From positions 1-64,000 of the forward strand of contig KE993467.1 in assembly GCA_000466585.1 (NCBI GenBank): a stretch of 64,000 nt of DNA. The letters are read 5' to 3'. Position numbers and translations under genes: made by a program. Source of the stretch: Clostridiales bacterium oral taxon 876 str. F0540. Lineage in GTDB: Bacteria; Bacillota; Clostridia; Clostridiales; Clostridiaceae. Numbering within the stretch: the stretch's first letter is position 1; every line of letters begins with the position of its first letter. Positions 8,775 through 17,350 of this stretch are shown here, piece by piece. Below the pieces are notes generated by a model. The model was not told the origin of the DNA and ran no database searches. It saw only the letters and a list, made by a program, of their open reading frames with translations.

Positions 8775-9119
8775 ATGAAGTTTTTAAGACAATTTGCAAT
8801 AATACTTGTTATATGCTTTGCAGGTGAAGCACTTCATAGGTTCTTAAGGCTGCCAATACCCGGCAGTGTTATAGGAATGATTTTACTGCTTTTAGGACTA
8901 ACAAGCGGGATAATAAAGCTTAAGCATATTGAAGAGACCAGTGATTTTCTTCTTAATCATTTAGCCTTCTTTTTTGTACCGGCTGGAGTTGGCATAATAT
9001 CAAGTTTAGATGTAATGAAAGGAAATTGGATTCCGATTTTCACCATAATTTTAATATCTACAATAGTTGTCATGGTTACTACAGGAATAACTGTACAGCT
9101 TTTAAAAGGAGGCAAGTAG
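8775..9119 (+). CDS. lrgA: CidA/LrgA family holin-like protein
   Basis: A small membrane protein (114 aa, four predicted spans) of the CidA/LrgA family, with the typical RLPIPGSVIGMILLLLGL motif at about 25-42 and the FFFVPAGVGI segment near 75. These proteins modulate murein hydrolase activity and, in some bacteria, pyruvate or other small-acid transport together with the B subunit. ATG at 8775 is chosen over the in-frame ATG at 8730 because GAGGGGAAG stands 4-6 bases before it. It is followed one base later by the lrgB-type gene. No LytSR two-component genes are nearby. Confidence 0.9.
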   Translation: MKFLRQFAIILVICFAGEALHRFLRLPIPGSVIGMILLLLGLTSGIIKLKHIEETSDFLLNHLAFFFVPAGVGIISSLDVMKGNWIPIFTIILISTIVVMVTTGITVQLLKGGK

Positions 9120-9120
9120 A

Positions 9121-9828
9121 ATGAAGGAGTTAATAAATTCGCCATTATTCGGTATAATGATTTCACTTTTAGCGTTTGAGTTTGGCTGCATGCTATATAA
9201 TAAAACTAAGATAGCTTTTTTTAATCCCCTATTCATAAGTCAGACTTTAATTATTTTATTTCTTCTTAAATTTCATGTTAGTATTGAAGCATATAATAAA
9301 GGTGGACAACTGATTTCTTTCTTTTTAGGACCGGCTACGGTTGTTTTGGCAGTACCTTTATACAAGAAATTAAAGCTTTTAAAGGCAAATGCATTTGCTA
9401 TATTGACAGGCATAACTGTAGGATCAATTTTCGGAATGATAAGTATTATACTTTTAGGAAAAGCTTTTGGAATCAATGGACTTTTGAAGCTTTCAATGGT
9501 TCCTAAATCAGTAACCACACCTATTGGAATGGATGTATCTTCACAGCTTGGAGGCATTCCGGCAGTTACTGTTGCAGCTATACTTATAACTGGTATTTTA
9601 GGAGCTATATTTGGACCCTACATATGCAAAATATTTAAAATTAAGGACAGTATATCTATAGGTATAGCAATGGGAACGTCAAGCCATGCATTAGGAACTA
9701 CAAAAGCATTAGAGCTTGGCGAAACTGAAGGGGCTATGAGCAGTTTGTCTGTTGGAATAGCAGGCCTTGTAACTGTGATTCTGGCTCCAATTATGGTAAA
9801 ACTTTTTACTCTTATAAATTTGTTTTAA
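9121..9828 (+). CDS. lrgB: CidB/LrgB family autolysis modulator
   Basis: The partner of the preceding gene: an LrgB-type membrane protein of 235 residues with about 7 hydrophobic spans. It carries the family's conserved PKSVTTPIGMDVS stretch (about 124-136) and the GTSSHALGTTKA motif (about 188-199). Its ribosome binding site, GGAGGCAAG, is inside the end of the upstream gene, and one base separates the two reading frames, so they are translationally coupled. Together they probably form one membrane complex. Either the lrg or the cid name could apply. Confidence 0.92.
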   Translation: MKELINSPLFGIMISLLAFEFGCMLYNKTKIAFFNPLFISQTLIILFLLKFHVSIEAYNKGGQLISFFLGPATVVLAVPLYKKLKLLKANAFAILTGITVGSIFGMISIILLGKAFGINGLLKLSMVPKSVTTPIGMDVSSQLGGIPAVTVAAILITGILGAIFGPYICKIFKIKDSISIGIAMGTSSHALGTTKALELGETEGAMSSLSVGIAGLVTVILAPIMVKLFTLINLF

Positions 9829-9832
9829 TTTG

Positions 9833-9868
9833 AAATGTGGAAGCTAACAGCTGTCCACATTTATTTTT
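9833..9868 (+). terminator. Terminator of the lrgAB pair
   Basis: The stem AAATGTGGA / TCCACATTT has an inner AGCT..AGCT pairing and is followed by a T-rich run. Confidence 0.75.
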
Positions 9869-9947
9869 GCCCTTTTTAAAGAATATTGTCTGATAGGAAA
9901 TAGAAAAATATAATATGTTTATTTTTATAGCAAAGGAGAGAAGCTTT

Positions 9948-10772
9948 ATGAAGAGATGGATAACAGTCAGTGCTTTAATTTTTATTTTAATATTTAGTGT
10001 GAGGGCAAAGGCTGAAGGCGTAAAACCTGAAGTCCATTTTATGGACATTGGGCAGAGCGATTGTATTTTAATTAAAGGAGAAAAAAACTATTTAATAGAC
10101 ACAGGACTTCCACGAACACAAGATAAAGTTATACATTATCTCGATTCTAAAGATATTGATAATATAGAGGATATAGTTATTACTCATTATCATGACGACC
10201 ACTATGGAGGTCTGGAGAAAATACTATCGAGTAAGAAAGTAAAAAGAGTAATTCTTCCGAAGCATCAGCAAAATTACAGGGATTATATTTTCTCTTACTT
10301 AAAAGATAAAAATACAAAAATTGATTATATAGATTCTAGTTATTCAATAAATGAAAAAGATATTAATTTAAAGGTTATCCTTCCCGAAAAGGAAGACTTA
10401 GACATAGAAAATAATAATGGGATTGTTATGTGTGGTACTATAGATAGTTTAAAATATGCGTTTATGGCTGATGCAGAAAAAGAAAGAGAAAAGGATATAT
10501 TAAAAAATAAGGAAATATCTGATTGCGATATAATGAAAGTTGGTCATCATGGCTTAGATACAAGTTCAACAGAAGAACTTGTGAGAGCCATAAATCCACG
10601 CGTGGCTGTTGTAACCTGTGATGGAGATGAAAGCCCAAGCGAATCTGTAATCAATAGAATAAAAGGTAATAAAACTGAAATTTTAAGGACAGATAAGTTA
10701 GGAAGCATTATAATTAGAAAAGGAAAAAAGGATAAAGAAGTTGAAATTATGACAAGTAAAATGATAGAATAG
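9948..10772 (+). CDS. Secreted metallo-beta-lactamase-fold hydrolase, ComEC-C-terminal type
   Basis: An MBL-fold protein of 274 residues related to the soluble domain of ComEC/Rec2. A signal peptide covers about residues 1-22 (MKRWITVSALIFILIFSVRAKA). The fold begins with HFMDIGQSDCILI, and the metal motif THYHDDHYGG follows (HxHxDH). Further ligands are in the MADAEKE and KVGHHG segments, and the family's typical ending pattern around the final beta strands is present. Substrate unknown; relatives are phosphodiesterases or nucleases. ATG at 9948 is preferred to the ATG at 9915 because AAGGAGAG lies before it and the signal peptide starts there. Confidence 0.88.
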   Translation: MKRWITVSALIFILIFSVRAKAEGVKPEVHFMDIGQSDCILIKGEKNYLIDTGLPRTQDKVIHYLDSKDIDNIEDIVITHYHDDHYGGLEKILSSKKVKRVILPKHQQNYRDYIFSYLKDKNTKIDYIDSSYSINEKDINLKVILPEKEDLDIENNNGIVMCGTIDSLKYAFMADAEKEREKDILKNKEISDCDIMKVGHHGLDTSSTEELVRAINPRVAVVTCDGDESPSESVINRIKGNKTEILRTDKLGSIIIRKGKKDKEVEIMTSKMIE

Positions 10773-10822
10773 AGAAGATAATTTAGTGAATTACTATGAT
10801 ACATATAGAGGGGGAAATTATT

Positions 10823-11320
10823 TTGTTTAAATTAGAACCTTTAAAAAAGATGACTATAGAAGAAAAATACAAATATATGCTTATATTATTGGAAGGACAA
10901 TTAAGTTCGGAAAAGGATGCCTTGGCTAATTTGAGCAATGCAAGTGCAATAATAAATGTGGTGCTAGACAGGTTAAATTGGGCGGGTTTCTATTTAATGA
11001 GAAATGAAGAATTAGTTTTAGGACCTTTTCAAGGTCTTCCTGCCTGCAATAGAATTAAGATAGGAAATGGAGTGTGCGGAACTGCTGTTTCTGAGAAAAG
11101 GGTTCAAAGAATAGATAATGTTCACGAGTTCCCAGGTCATATAGCTTGCGACTCAGCATCCAACTCAGAACTTGTTATACCTATTATTAAGAATGATAAA
11201 GTTTATGGTGTATTGGATTTAGATAGTCCTGAACTAGATAGGTTTACTGAACTTGAAGAAAGCTACTTAGTTAAGTTTGTGGAGAAGCTAAATAAGTATA
11301 TTAACTGGGAAGAAGTATAA
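10823..11320 (+). CDS. Free methionine-(R)-sulfoxide reductase (GAF domain)
   Basis: A single GAF domain of 165 residues. It matches the fRMsr family (YtsP/YebR), which reduces free methionine-R-sulfoxide with thioredoxin and so repairs oxidised methionine. The three family cysteines are visible: ACNRIKIGNGVCGTA holds two and HIACDSASNSELV holds the third. The WAGFYLM motif also fits. The start is TTG at 10823, because GAGGGGG precedes it by 8 bases; an in-frame ATG at 10796 has no good ribosome binding site. It converges with the cation ATPase gene and shares a terminator. Confidence 0.92.
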   Translation: MFKLEPLKKMTIEEKYKYMLILLEGQLSSEKDALANLSNASAIINVVLDRLNWAGFYLMRNEELVLGPFQGLPACNRIKIGNGVCGTAVSEKRVQRIDNVHEFPGHIACDSASNSELVIPIIKNDKVYGVLDLDSPELDRFTELEESYLVKFVEKLNKYINWEEV

Positions 11321-11345
11321 AAAGGAAGCCTAAGCTTCCCTTTTT
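11321..11345. terminator. Short bidirectional terminator
   Basis: GGAAGC (11324-11329) and GCTTCC (11334-11339) pair across a CTAA loop, with A residues before and T residues after. It lies between two convergent stops and overlaps the last codons of the minus-strand ATPase gene. Confidence 0.7.
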
Positions 11346-13996
11346 GCTCTTATAAATATCTTTGCTATCTCATTTACAATAAGAGGAACTAGTGATAATG
11401 ATGCTACAAATCCCCAATCTCTCATATTTAAGTCAAAAACTTTAAACACAGAAGCCAAAAATGGTACTGTTATAACTATATCCTGAAGGAAAATACCTAG
11501 TATAATTGAGCCGATTAAGTACTTGTTAGTAAATAAGCCAACCTGGAATATAGATTTGTGAGGATGTCTCATGTTCAATGAATGAATAAGCTGAGATACA
11601 CTTAATACGACAAAGGCCATTGTTTGAGCATGAGTTAAAGCTGCTTCTGATATATTTTTAGGGAAAATAGGGAACAAAGCTGTAGTTCCAGTATAAACTC
11701 TGGCACCTATAACAAAGGCTGTTAAAGTTAATAATCCAATTAATATACCATTTAATACTAAGTTTAATCCTGCTCCCTCAGCAAACAAGCTGTGCTTTGG
11801 ATTACGAGGTTTTTCATCCATAACATTTGGATCACCAGGGTCGACTCCCAGTGATAAAGCAGGAAGAGTATCGGTAATTAAATTTACCCATAAAATGTGT
11901 ATTGGCTTTAGTGGCGATGCCCAGCCAAGGAGTATAGCAAAGAACAAGGCAATAATTTCTCCTGCATTGCAAGATAAAAGGAATATTATTGATTTTTTTA
12001 TGTTGTTGTATATATTTCTTCCTTCCTTTATTGCAGAAACTATTGTACTGAAATTATCATCAGTAAGTATCATGTCTGAAGCACCTTTTGCTACATCAGT
12101 ACCTGTAATTCCCATTGCAACGCCAATATCAGCCTGTTTAAGTGAAGGTGCATCATTAACACCGTCCCCTGTCATTGATACAATATTACCTTTTGCTTTA
12201 AAAGCTTTTACTATTTTAACCTTATGCTCAGGAGATACTCTTGCGAAAACTCTTAAGTTATCGATTTTTTCTGCCAAGTCATTTTCTGATAACTTATCTA
12301 ATTCAGCTCCGGATATTGCCTGAGACTGTTTTTCAGCAATGCCCAGCTCCTTGGCAATAGCAAAAGCTGTATTTTTGTGATCGCCTGTTATCATTATCGT
12401 TTTTATTCCGGATTTTTTACATACTGCAATGGAATCCTTAACTTCAAGTCTAGGAGGATCAATCATTCCAACAAGACCTATGAAGATTAAATCTGATTCC
12501 AAAGAGTCTATAGCTACATGAGGAGAATCAATTTTTTTAAAAGCTGCTCCTAAAACTCTAAGAGCATCATCAGACATTAAGTTTGAGTTGTTCATTATTG
12601 TATCTTTTAAACTTTCGGTAATAGGTACTATCTCACCAGCTATATATGCGCTTTTACAGATTTTTAAAAGATTATCAATAGCTCCTTTTGTGAATACAAA
12701 AAATTCATTATCATATTTATTAACTGTTGTCATAAGTTTTCTGTCAGAATCAAAAGGTATTTCATTTATTCTTTCATGTTTCTTGTTAAGTTCATCTCTA
12801 AACAGATTAAATTTCACACCCGCTTCAAGTAAGGCTATCTCAGTAGGATCACCGGTCTTTGATTCTTCGGAATAGGTTGCGTCGTTACATAACACCAGAC
12901 ACTCTAATAGAAGACTATGTTCAGGTTCTTCTATATTTAAAGAAGATAAATCACCAAAAGCATTATCGGAATAAAACTTAGTAACAGTCATCTTGTTTTG
13001 AGTTAATGTACCGGTTTTATCAGAGCATATTATATTAACTGAACCTAAAGTTTCAACAGCGGGTAGCTTTCTGACAATAGCGTTTTCCTTGATCATTCTC
13101 TGTACGCCCATTGCAAGAACTATTGTAACAATAGCCGGAAGCCCTTCAGGTATAGCAGCTACAGCAAGGCTTATAGAAGTAAAGAACATTTCGAATAAAT
13201 CTCTTCCCTGTACTAATCCAACGACAAACATTAAAGCACAGATTCCAAGAGCGGCGAAACCAAGTATCTTGCCAAGCTCTGCAAGTTTCTTTTGAAGAGG
13301 GGTTTGCTCGCTGCCTTCTTCTTCAAGCATTTTTGCTATTTTACCTATCTCAGTGGTCATTCCTGTACCTACGGCAATTCCAATACCTCTTCCATAAGTA
13401 GCTAGTGTGGACATAAAAGCCATATTCTTTTGATCACCAAGTGGTGTATCATCAGCTTCGAAAATTAAATCAGCATTTTTATCTACAGGTACAGATTCTC
13501 CTGTCAGAGCAGACTCTTCAATTTGTAAGTTGGCACTTTCGATAAGTCTTAAGTCACAGGGAATGTATCTTCCGGCATCTATTATAATTATGTCTCCTGG
13601 AACTATTTCCTCTGAAGCTATCTCTCTAAGCTCGCCATCTCTTTTTACAACAGCTTTTGGAGTTGATAGTTTTTTTAAAGCTTCTAGAGCTTTTTCAGCC
13701 TTTGATTCCTGAATTACTCCAACAACAGCATTAACCAGGATAACAATTGCAATTATTAAAGAATCGCTTATTTCTCCTAAAAGTCCTGAAACAATAGCAG
13801 CACCAATTAAAATATAAATCATAACGTCATTTAGTTGCGCAAAAAACAGCTGCAATAAGGTTTTTCCTTTTTTACCAGTTAGTTTGTTTTCACCAAACTT
13901 TTGAAGCCGCGCGTTAGCTTCATCAGAAGATAATCCTTGAAGAGCATTAACATTAAGCTCTTTAATAACATCTTCTTTTTTCTTTTGAAACCACAT
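11330..13996 (-). CDS. P2-type cation-transporting ATPase (Ca2+/Mn2+ type)
   Basis: A P-type ATPase of 888 residues with the full set of motifs: TGES (about 165-168), PEGLPA in M4 (283-288), the phosphorylated Asp in DKTGTLT (D326), TGDGVNDAP in the hinge, and NLITDTLPA in M6. The N-terminal cation-ATPase domain and the C-terminal transport domain are both present. By sequence it belongs to the bacterial Ca2+-ATPase (PMR1/SERCA-like) group, which pumps Ca2+ and/or Mn2+ out of the cell. The leader looks like a Mn2+-sensing yybP-ykoY riboswitch, which favours Mn2+ export (as with lactococcal YoaB). ATG at 13996 follows GAGGTGAT; upstream in-frame starts are less likely. Confidence 0.93.
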   Translation of the reverse strand: MWFQKKKEDVIKELNVNALQGLSSDEANARLQKFGENKLTGKKGKTLLQLFFAQLNDVMIYILIGAAIVSGLLGEISDSLIIAIVILVNAVVGVIQESKAEKALEALKKLSTPKAVVKRDGELREIASEEIVPGDIIIIDAGRYIPCDLRLIESANLQIEESALTGESVPVDKNADLIFEADDTPLGDQKNMAFMSTLATYGRGIGIAVGTGMTTEIGKIAKMLEEEGSEQTPLQKKLAELGKILGFAALGICALMFVVGLVQGRDLFEMFFTSISLAVAAIPEGLPAIVTIVLAMGVQRMIKENAIVRKLPAVETLGSVNIICSDKTGTLTQNKMTVTKFYSDNAFGDLSSLNIEEPEHSLLLECLVLCNDATYSEESKTGDPTEIALLEAGVKFNLFRDELNKKHERINEIPFDSDRKLMTTVNKYDNEFFVFTKGAIDNLLKICKSAYIAGEIVPITESLKDTIMNNSNLMSDDALRVLGAAFKKIDSPHVAIDSLESDLIFIGLVGMIDPPRLEVKDSIAVCKKSGIKTIMITGDHKNTAFAIAKELGIAEKQSQAISGAELDKLSENDLAEKIDNLRVFARVSPEHKVKIVKAFKAKGNIVSMTGDGVNDAPSLKQADIGVAMGITGTDVAKGASDMILTDDNFSTIVSAIKEGRNIYNNIKKSIIFLLSCNAGEIIALFFAILLGWASPLKPIHILWVNLITDTLPALSLGVDPGDPNVMDEKPRNPKHSLFAEGAGLNLVLNGILIGLLTLTAFVIGARVYTGTTALFPIFPKNISEAALTHAQTMAFVVLSVSQLIHSLNMRHPHKSIFQVGLFTNKYLIGSIILGIFLQDIVITVPFLASVFKVFDLNMRDWGFVASLSLVPLIVNEIAKIFIRAKREA

Positions 13997-14046
13997 AAAT
14001 ATCACCTCTCCCATATTATTCACCAAAATAAAAGAATATAAAGATA

Positions 14047-14171
14047 TAAAAAAGACCTTTGCTCAGCATTATGCTAAGCAAAGGTCTTGCAATCTCTAGT
14101 GAGTTAATTATCCGGGCATAAGCCGTAATGACGAATAATTAGAAGCTATAAAGCTTTTGCTACTCCCCTTT
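14047..14171 (-). promoter_or_regulatory. yybP-ykoY (Mn2+) riboswitch with terminator
   Basis: On the minus strand, right after the promoter, the leader begins AAAAAAGGGGAGTAGC. It then has TTCGTCATTACGGC and ends with a strong hairpin (14052-14088) followed by six T. The GGGGAGUAG start and the UCGUCA loop are hallmarks of the yybP-ykoY class, and the hairpin is the expected expression platform. The downstream gene is a P-type cation ATPase, a classic target. In the family Mn2+ binding prevents termination, so the pump is made at high Mn2+. Recognised by eye, not by a covariance search. Confidence 0.85.
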
Positions 14172-14177
14172 TTTACA

Positions 14178-14206
14178 ATTATACCATATAGTTTTTAAAA
14201 ACTCAA
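14178..14206 (-). promoter_or_regulatory. Promoter of the riboswitch-ATPase unit
   Basis: On the minus strand TTGAGT (14206-14201), 17 bp, and TATAAT (14183-14178) form a near-consensus promoter. It places the transcript start about 7 bases before the GGGGAGTAG element. Confidence 0.8.
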
Positions 14207-14334
14207 TATGTGGTTAATGAAATATTTATAAAAAGTTGGTAATAATTAGTATAGGTGTATTTTATTTATCATATATTTATAGAATAAAATATCCAAATTT
14301 AATTAATTATAATTTTTTATTTGGAGGAAAGTAC

Positions 14335-14616
14335 ATGAGAGGGGATTTAGATATGGTTGAAGACATAAGAGTAAAGAAGAACAACAGATGGTTAGGAAAT
14401 AAATTTTTAGTAGGACTAATAGCATTTTTGATTTTTGTTATATTCTGTGGTCTATTTTTTAATGCCACTTATATGATGTCTACTAAAACGGTAAATAGTA
14501 TAGATAAAAAAATGGATCAACTTAACAAAAATGATAAAGATTCAACCAGAAAGACTTATTACATCGAACAAAAACTAAGAAGAGATTTAGAAAATATGAC
14601 AAAAAATCAGAAATAA
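14335..14616 (+). CDS. Small single-span membrane protein (93 aa)
   Basis: It has a basic N-terminal segment, one strong transmembrane helix (about residues 24-46, LVGLIAFLIFVIFCGLFF) and a charged, probably helical C-terminal tail that may form a coiled coil. No family is recognised. ATG at 14335 is chosen because TTTGGAGGA lies 6 bases upstream; the frame is open further back but without a ribosome binding site. The next gene follows after 53 bases in the same direction, so the two may be cotranscribed. Confidence 0.7.
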   Translation: MRGDLDMVEDIRVKKNNRWLGNKFLVGLIAFLIFVIFCGLFFNATYMMSTKTVNSIDKKMDQLNKNDKDSTRKTYYIEQKLRRDLENMTKNQK

Positions 14617-14669
14617 GTTTGCAAAAAGGGTCAAGCTGTGATGAAATATACTTAAGAGGTGAATTTGCA

Positions 14670-15536
14670 ATGGATAAGATACTAGTTACTGGAGCAGCAG
14701 GATTTTTTGCTTCAAGATTTTGCGAATACTATAAAGATAAATATGAAATTATTCCTTTAAAAAGAAATGATTTGGATATAAGAGATGAAAATAAAGTTGT
14801 TAATGTTATTAAAAATATTAAACCAAATTACGTTTTGCACACTGCTGCCATAGCTGATACGGGAAAGTGTGAACAGGATAAGGAGACTTCCTATGATATA
14901 AATGTATTAGGGAGCAGAAACATAGCAAAAGGCTGCAGCCTGTCCGGTGCAAAGCTTATTCAATTAAGCACTGAGCAGCTTTTTAATGGAAATACTGAAG
15001 AAGGGCCTTATAGTGAAGATGTTAAGCCGGTGCCTAACACTACTTATGGAGCACATAAGCTTATGGCTGAAGATGAGATAAAGAAAATATTAGAAGAAGC
15101 ATATATATTGAGACTTACATGGATGTTTGGTTTTCCTGAAAGATTTAAAAAGGTAAATGCAAATATTATTTGGAATGTTATGAAAGCTGCTTTAAGCAAT
15201 AGTATAATGAAAATACCAGTTAATGAATATAGAGGAATGACATATGTTTATGACCTTATCGATAACATTCCAAAGATAATGGAGCTGCCTTATGGTACTT
15301 ATCACACAGGAAGTGAAAATAATTTTAGTACATATGATATAGCTGAGCACGTTGTTAAAGAACTTGGTTTATCCTATAGGATTAAAGATATCATTCAAAA
15401 AGATGAAGATAAGTTTAAGGAGTATGCAAGAGACTTAAGAGTATCAAATTCTAAACTAAAAAGCTTTGGAGTTGTATTTGCTGATACAAAAGAAGCTGTT
15501 TCAAATTGTATAAATGACTTTAGTTATAAAGTATAG
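14670..15536 (+). CDS. NAD-dependent sugar epimerase/reductase, RmlD-like extended SDR
   Basis: An extended short-chain dehydrogenase of 288 residues. The nucleotide-binding motif is at the N-terminus (VTGAAGFFASRF; the usual third Gly is replaced by Ala). The catalytic YxxxK is seen in TTYGAHKLMAE. It resembles dTDP-4-dehydrorhamnose reductase and related sugar-nucleotide reductases, but no other rml genes are near, so the substrate is open. ATG at 14670 has AGAGGTGA before it. It is 12 bases upstream of the Gfo/Idh gene and surely cotranscribed, suggesting a joint carbohydrate pathway. Confidence 0.82.
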   Translation: MDKILVTGAAGFFASRFCEYYKDKYEIIPLKRNDLDIRDENKVVNVIKNIKPNYVLHTAAIADTGKCEQDKETSYDINVLGSRNIAKGCSLSGAKLIQLSTEQLFNGNTEEGPYSEDVKPVPNTTYGAHKLMAEDEIKKILEEAYILRLTWMFGFPERFKKVNANIIWNVMKAALSNSIMKIPVNEYRGMTYVYDLIDNIPKIMELPYGTYHTGSENNFSTYDIAEHVVKELGLSYRIKDIIQKDEDKFKEYARDLRVSNSKLKSFGVVFADTKEAVSNCINDFSYKV

Positions 15537-15548
15537 CAGGAGGTAAAT

Positions 15549-16640
15549 ATGCAGACTAATGTAAACAAAAGAAAAGATATTAAATTTGCTATAGTAGGCC
15601 TTGGGGGAATAGGAAAAACTCATGCCATAAGTGCTTATATGGCAAACATGACTTTAAATTTGCCATATGATTTTAACTTGGTTAAAACTGTTACAAGAAA
15701 ACCAACTGATTTTTTCTTAAGTGGAACTTCTAATACCCAAAGTCTTGAAGAGGTATTGGAAGATAAGAGTATAGATTTTATAGATGTTTGTACTCCAAAT
15801 GATTCTCATGTAGATATTGTGCGAAAAGCCGCTGAATATAAAAAGCCTGTGTATTGTGAGAAACCACTATCTTCAAGTTATAACGAAGCAGTAGCGATGG
15901 CAGATGTTGTTAAAAAGGCTGGAATTGTTAATGCAGCAGCTTTAATATACAGGTTTGTTCCTTCAATTAACTTAATAAAAAACGAAATTGATGAAGGAAC
16001 TATTGGAGAAATAATTGATTTTAAAATTAAGCTCTACCACAAGAGTTATCTTAATCCTAATAAAAAAGGTGTGTGGAGAACAAGCCCATCATCAGGAGGA
16101 GGAGCCCTCTTAGATCTTGGAATCCATTTAGTTGATATTGTACAATTTACTTTAGGAAATGTTGAGAAGGTTAACTGCAGAAATAGAATTTTTTTTGAAA
16201 ATAGAACCAGTGTAGATGAAATATCAAACTGTGATCTTTATCTTGATAATGGTATAAGAGGAAGTTTAGAGGTATCGAGAATTTTCGCTGACAGTGAAGA
16301 ATCTACGTCTTTTGTTATATATGGTACTAAGGGTTCTATAAGAATGTTCTCTAATAAGGCAGATAGTATCGAAATATATGATTATAATAACAATGTAACC
16401 TATACTAAAAGCTCTAAAGGTATAGATAAAATATTAAGATATTATGGGCCGAGCGCTGCAGGATTCTTCTATGATTCACATAAGGCAAGTCTTGTAAACT
16501 TTGCAAACATACTTTTAGAAATTAATAGTGATAATAATATAACTCCAGATTTTGATGAGGCTGTAAAAGCTCAAAGAGTGGTTGAAGCTTGCTACAAATC
16601 AAGCAGAGAAAACAGAGAAGTAAATATAAGTGAAATTTAA
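15549..16640 (+). CDS. Gfo/Idh/MocA family oxidoreductase
   Basis: An NAD(P)-dependent sugar or cyclitol dehydrogenase of 363 residues. The Rossmann motif is GLGGIGKTHA (about 17-26), the hallmark CEKPLSS is near 105, and the catalytic GGGALLDLGIHLVDI segment follows near 180. The family oxidises or reduces sugars, inositols and UDP-sugars; the substrate is not evident. AGGAGGTAA lies 5 bases before the ATG. With the upstream epimerase-like gene it forms a two-gene operon ended by a terminator. Confidence 0.9.
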   Translation: MQTNVNKRKDIKFAIVGLGGIGKTHAISAYMANMTLNLPYDFNLVKTVTRKPTDFFLSGTSNTQSLEEVLEDKSIDFIDVCTPNDSHVDIVRKAAEYKKPVYCEKPLSSSYNEAVAMADVVKKAGIVNAAALIYRFVPSINLIKNEIDEGTIGEIIDFKIKLYHKSYLNPNKKGVWRTSPSSGGGALLDLGIHLVDIVQFTLGNVEKVNCRNRIFFENRTSVDEISNCDLYLDNGIRGSLEVSRIFADSEESTSFVIYGTKGSIRMFSNKADSIEIYDYNNNVTYTKSSKGIDKILRYYGPSAAGFFYDSHKASLVNFANILLEINSDNNITPDFDEAVKAQRVVEACYKSSRENREVNISEI

Positions 16641-16666
16641 TACCGCTGATTGCGGTATTTTTTTTA
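16640..16666 (+). terminator. Terminator of the reductase/Gfo-Idh pair
   Basis: The stem ATACCGC / GCGGTAT has a 5-base loop followed by eight to nine T. Confidence 0.9.
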
Positions 16667-16772
16667 GCAAATAAACATAAAACAAAAATTATCTTTATAT
16701 TTTAGCACTTTATCCGATATAATAAGTATAGTTAATATTAGAACGATAAAAATAAGATGGGAGGGAATATTC

Positions 16773-17198
16773 TTGGAAATATCCAGAGTAAAGAGGAATA
16801 CTCCAGTTGCCTCAGATGATAAAAAGGGAATAGGAATAAAAAAAGATTTTTCGCAGAGCTTTAATTTCGCCAGAGACAGAAAGAATGAAGAGCAGTTAAA
16901 GCAAATGCTTGATGATATAAAGAAAAAAGGAAATAGGTTAGTAGTAACCAAATGTTATTCGGATGTGCATTCTTATAAAAAAATGATTCAAGAGTATTTA
17001 AAATCTGTACTTCAGTATATGTATGATGTAAAAAAAGATATAAGTTTTTGGCAGACACAATACTTTATGACGGTAGAAACAATTGATGAAAAGCTAAAGG
17101 AATTGACAGATATGCTTCTTTTAGAGGAAAAGGATAATTTGAAAATAGCCTCTACAATTGATGAAATATCAGGACTTGTAGTAGACATCTATAAATAA
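16773..17198 (+). CDS. YaaR family protein (DUF327)
   Basis: A 141-residue cytoplasmic, mostly helical protein matching the YaaR family of Firmicutes. The conserved C-terminal region with IDEKLKELTDMLLLEEKD and DEISGLVVDIYK is clear, as is the central YKKMIQEYLK segment. The role of the family is not established; in Bacillus it sits near DNA-replication and sporulation genes. The start is TTG, preceded by GGGAGGG at about 9 bases. No other gene shares its unit. Confidence 0.85.
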   Translation: MEISRVKRNTPVASDDKKGIGIKKDFSQSFNFARDRKNEEQLKQMLDDIKKKGNRLVVTKCYSDVHSYKKMIQEYLKSVLQYMYDVKKDISFWQTQYFMTVETIDEKLKELTDMLLLEEKDNLKIASTIDEISGLVVDIYK

Positions 17199-17227
17199 TT
17201 AACCTGATAAATAGTTTAATGATTAAA

Positions 17228-17252
17228 TATATAACTATATAACTATATAACT
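17228..17252. repeat. Short AT-rich tandem repeat
   Basis: Three tandem copies of the 8-base unit TATAACTA lie in the spacer after yaaR. They are probably replication-slippage variation with no function. Confidence 0.6.
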
Positions 17253-17292
17253 AGATAAATATTTATATATTTAGCAGGTCTAAAGTACTAAA

Positions 17293-17347
17293 AAAGACAT
17301 AGCTGATACAGTCTATAATGAGAAATGCTGTATCACTATGTCTTTAT
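17293..17347. terminator. Bidirectional terminator between yaaR and nadE
   Basis: An AAAGACATAGCTGATACAG arm pairs with CTGTATCACTATGTCTTT, with one bulged base and a 16-base loop. It sits directly beyond the nadE stop. Confidence 0.75.
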
Positions 17348-17350
17348 ATT

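Noticed and set aside
11895..13712. Several plus-strand open frames of 60-140 codons
   Set aside because: They lie antisense inside the cation ATPase gene, have no ribosome binding sites and show no protein-like composition; they are shadows of the real gene.
14041..14171. Structured leader as a tRNA or small RNA gene on the plus strand
   Set aside because: Its conserved motifs, promoter and terminator all read correctly only on the minus strand as a yybP-ykoY leader.
17228..17252. Tandem 8-base repeats as a CRISPR remnant
   Set aside because: There are only three direct units without spacers and no cas genes; it is plain AT-rich slippage DNA.
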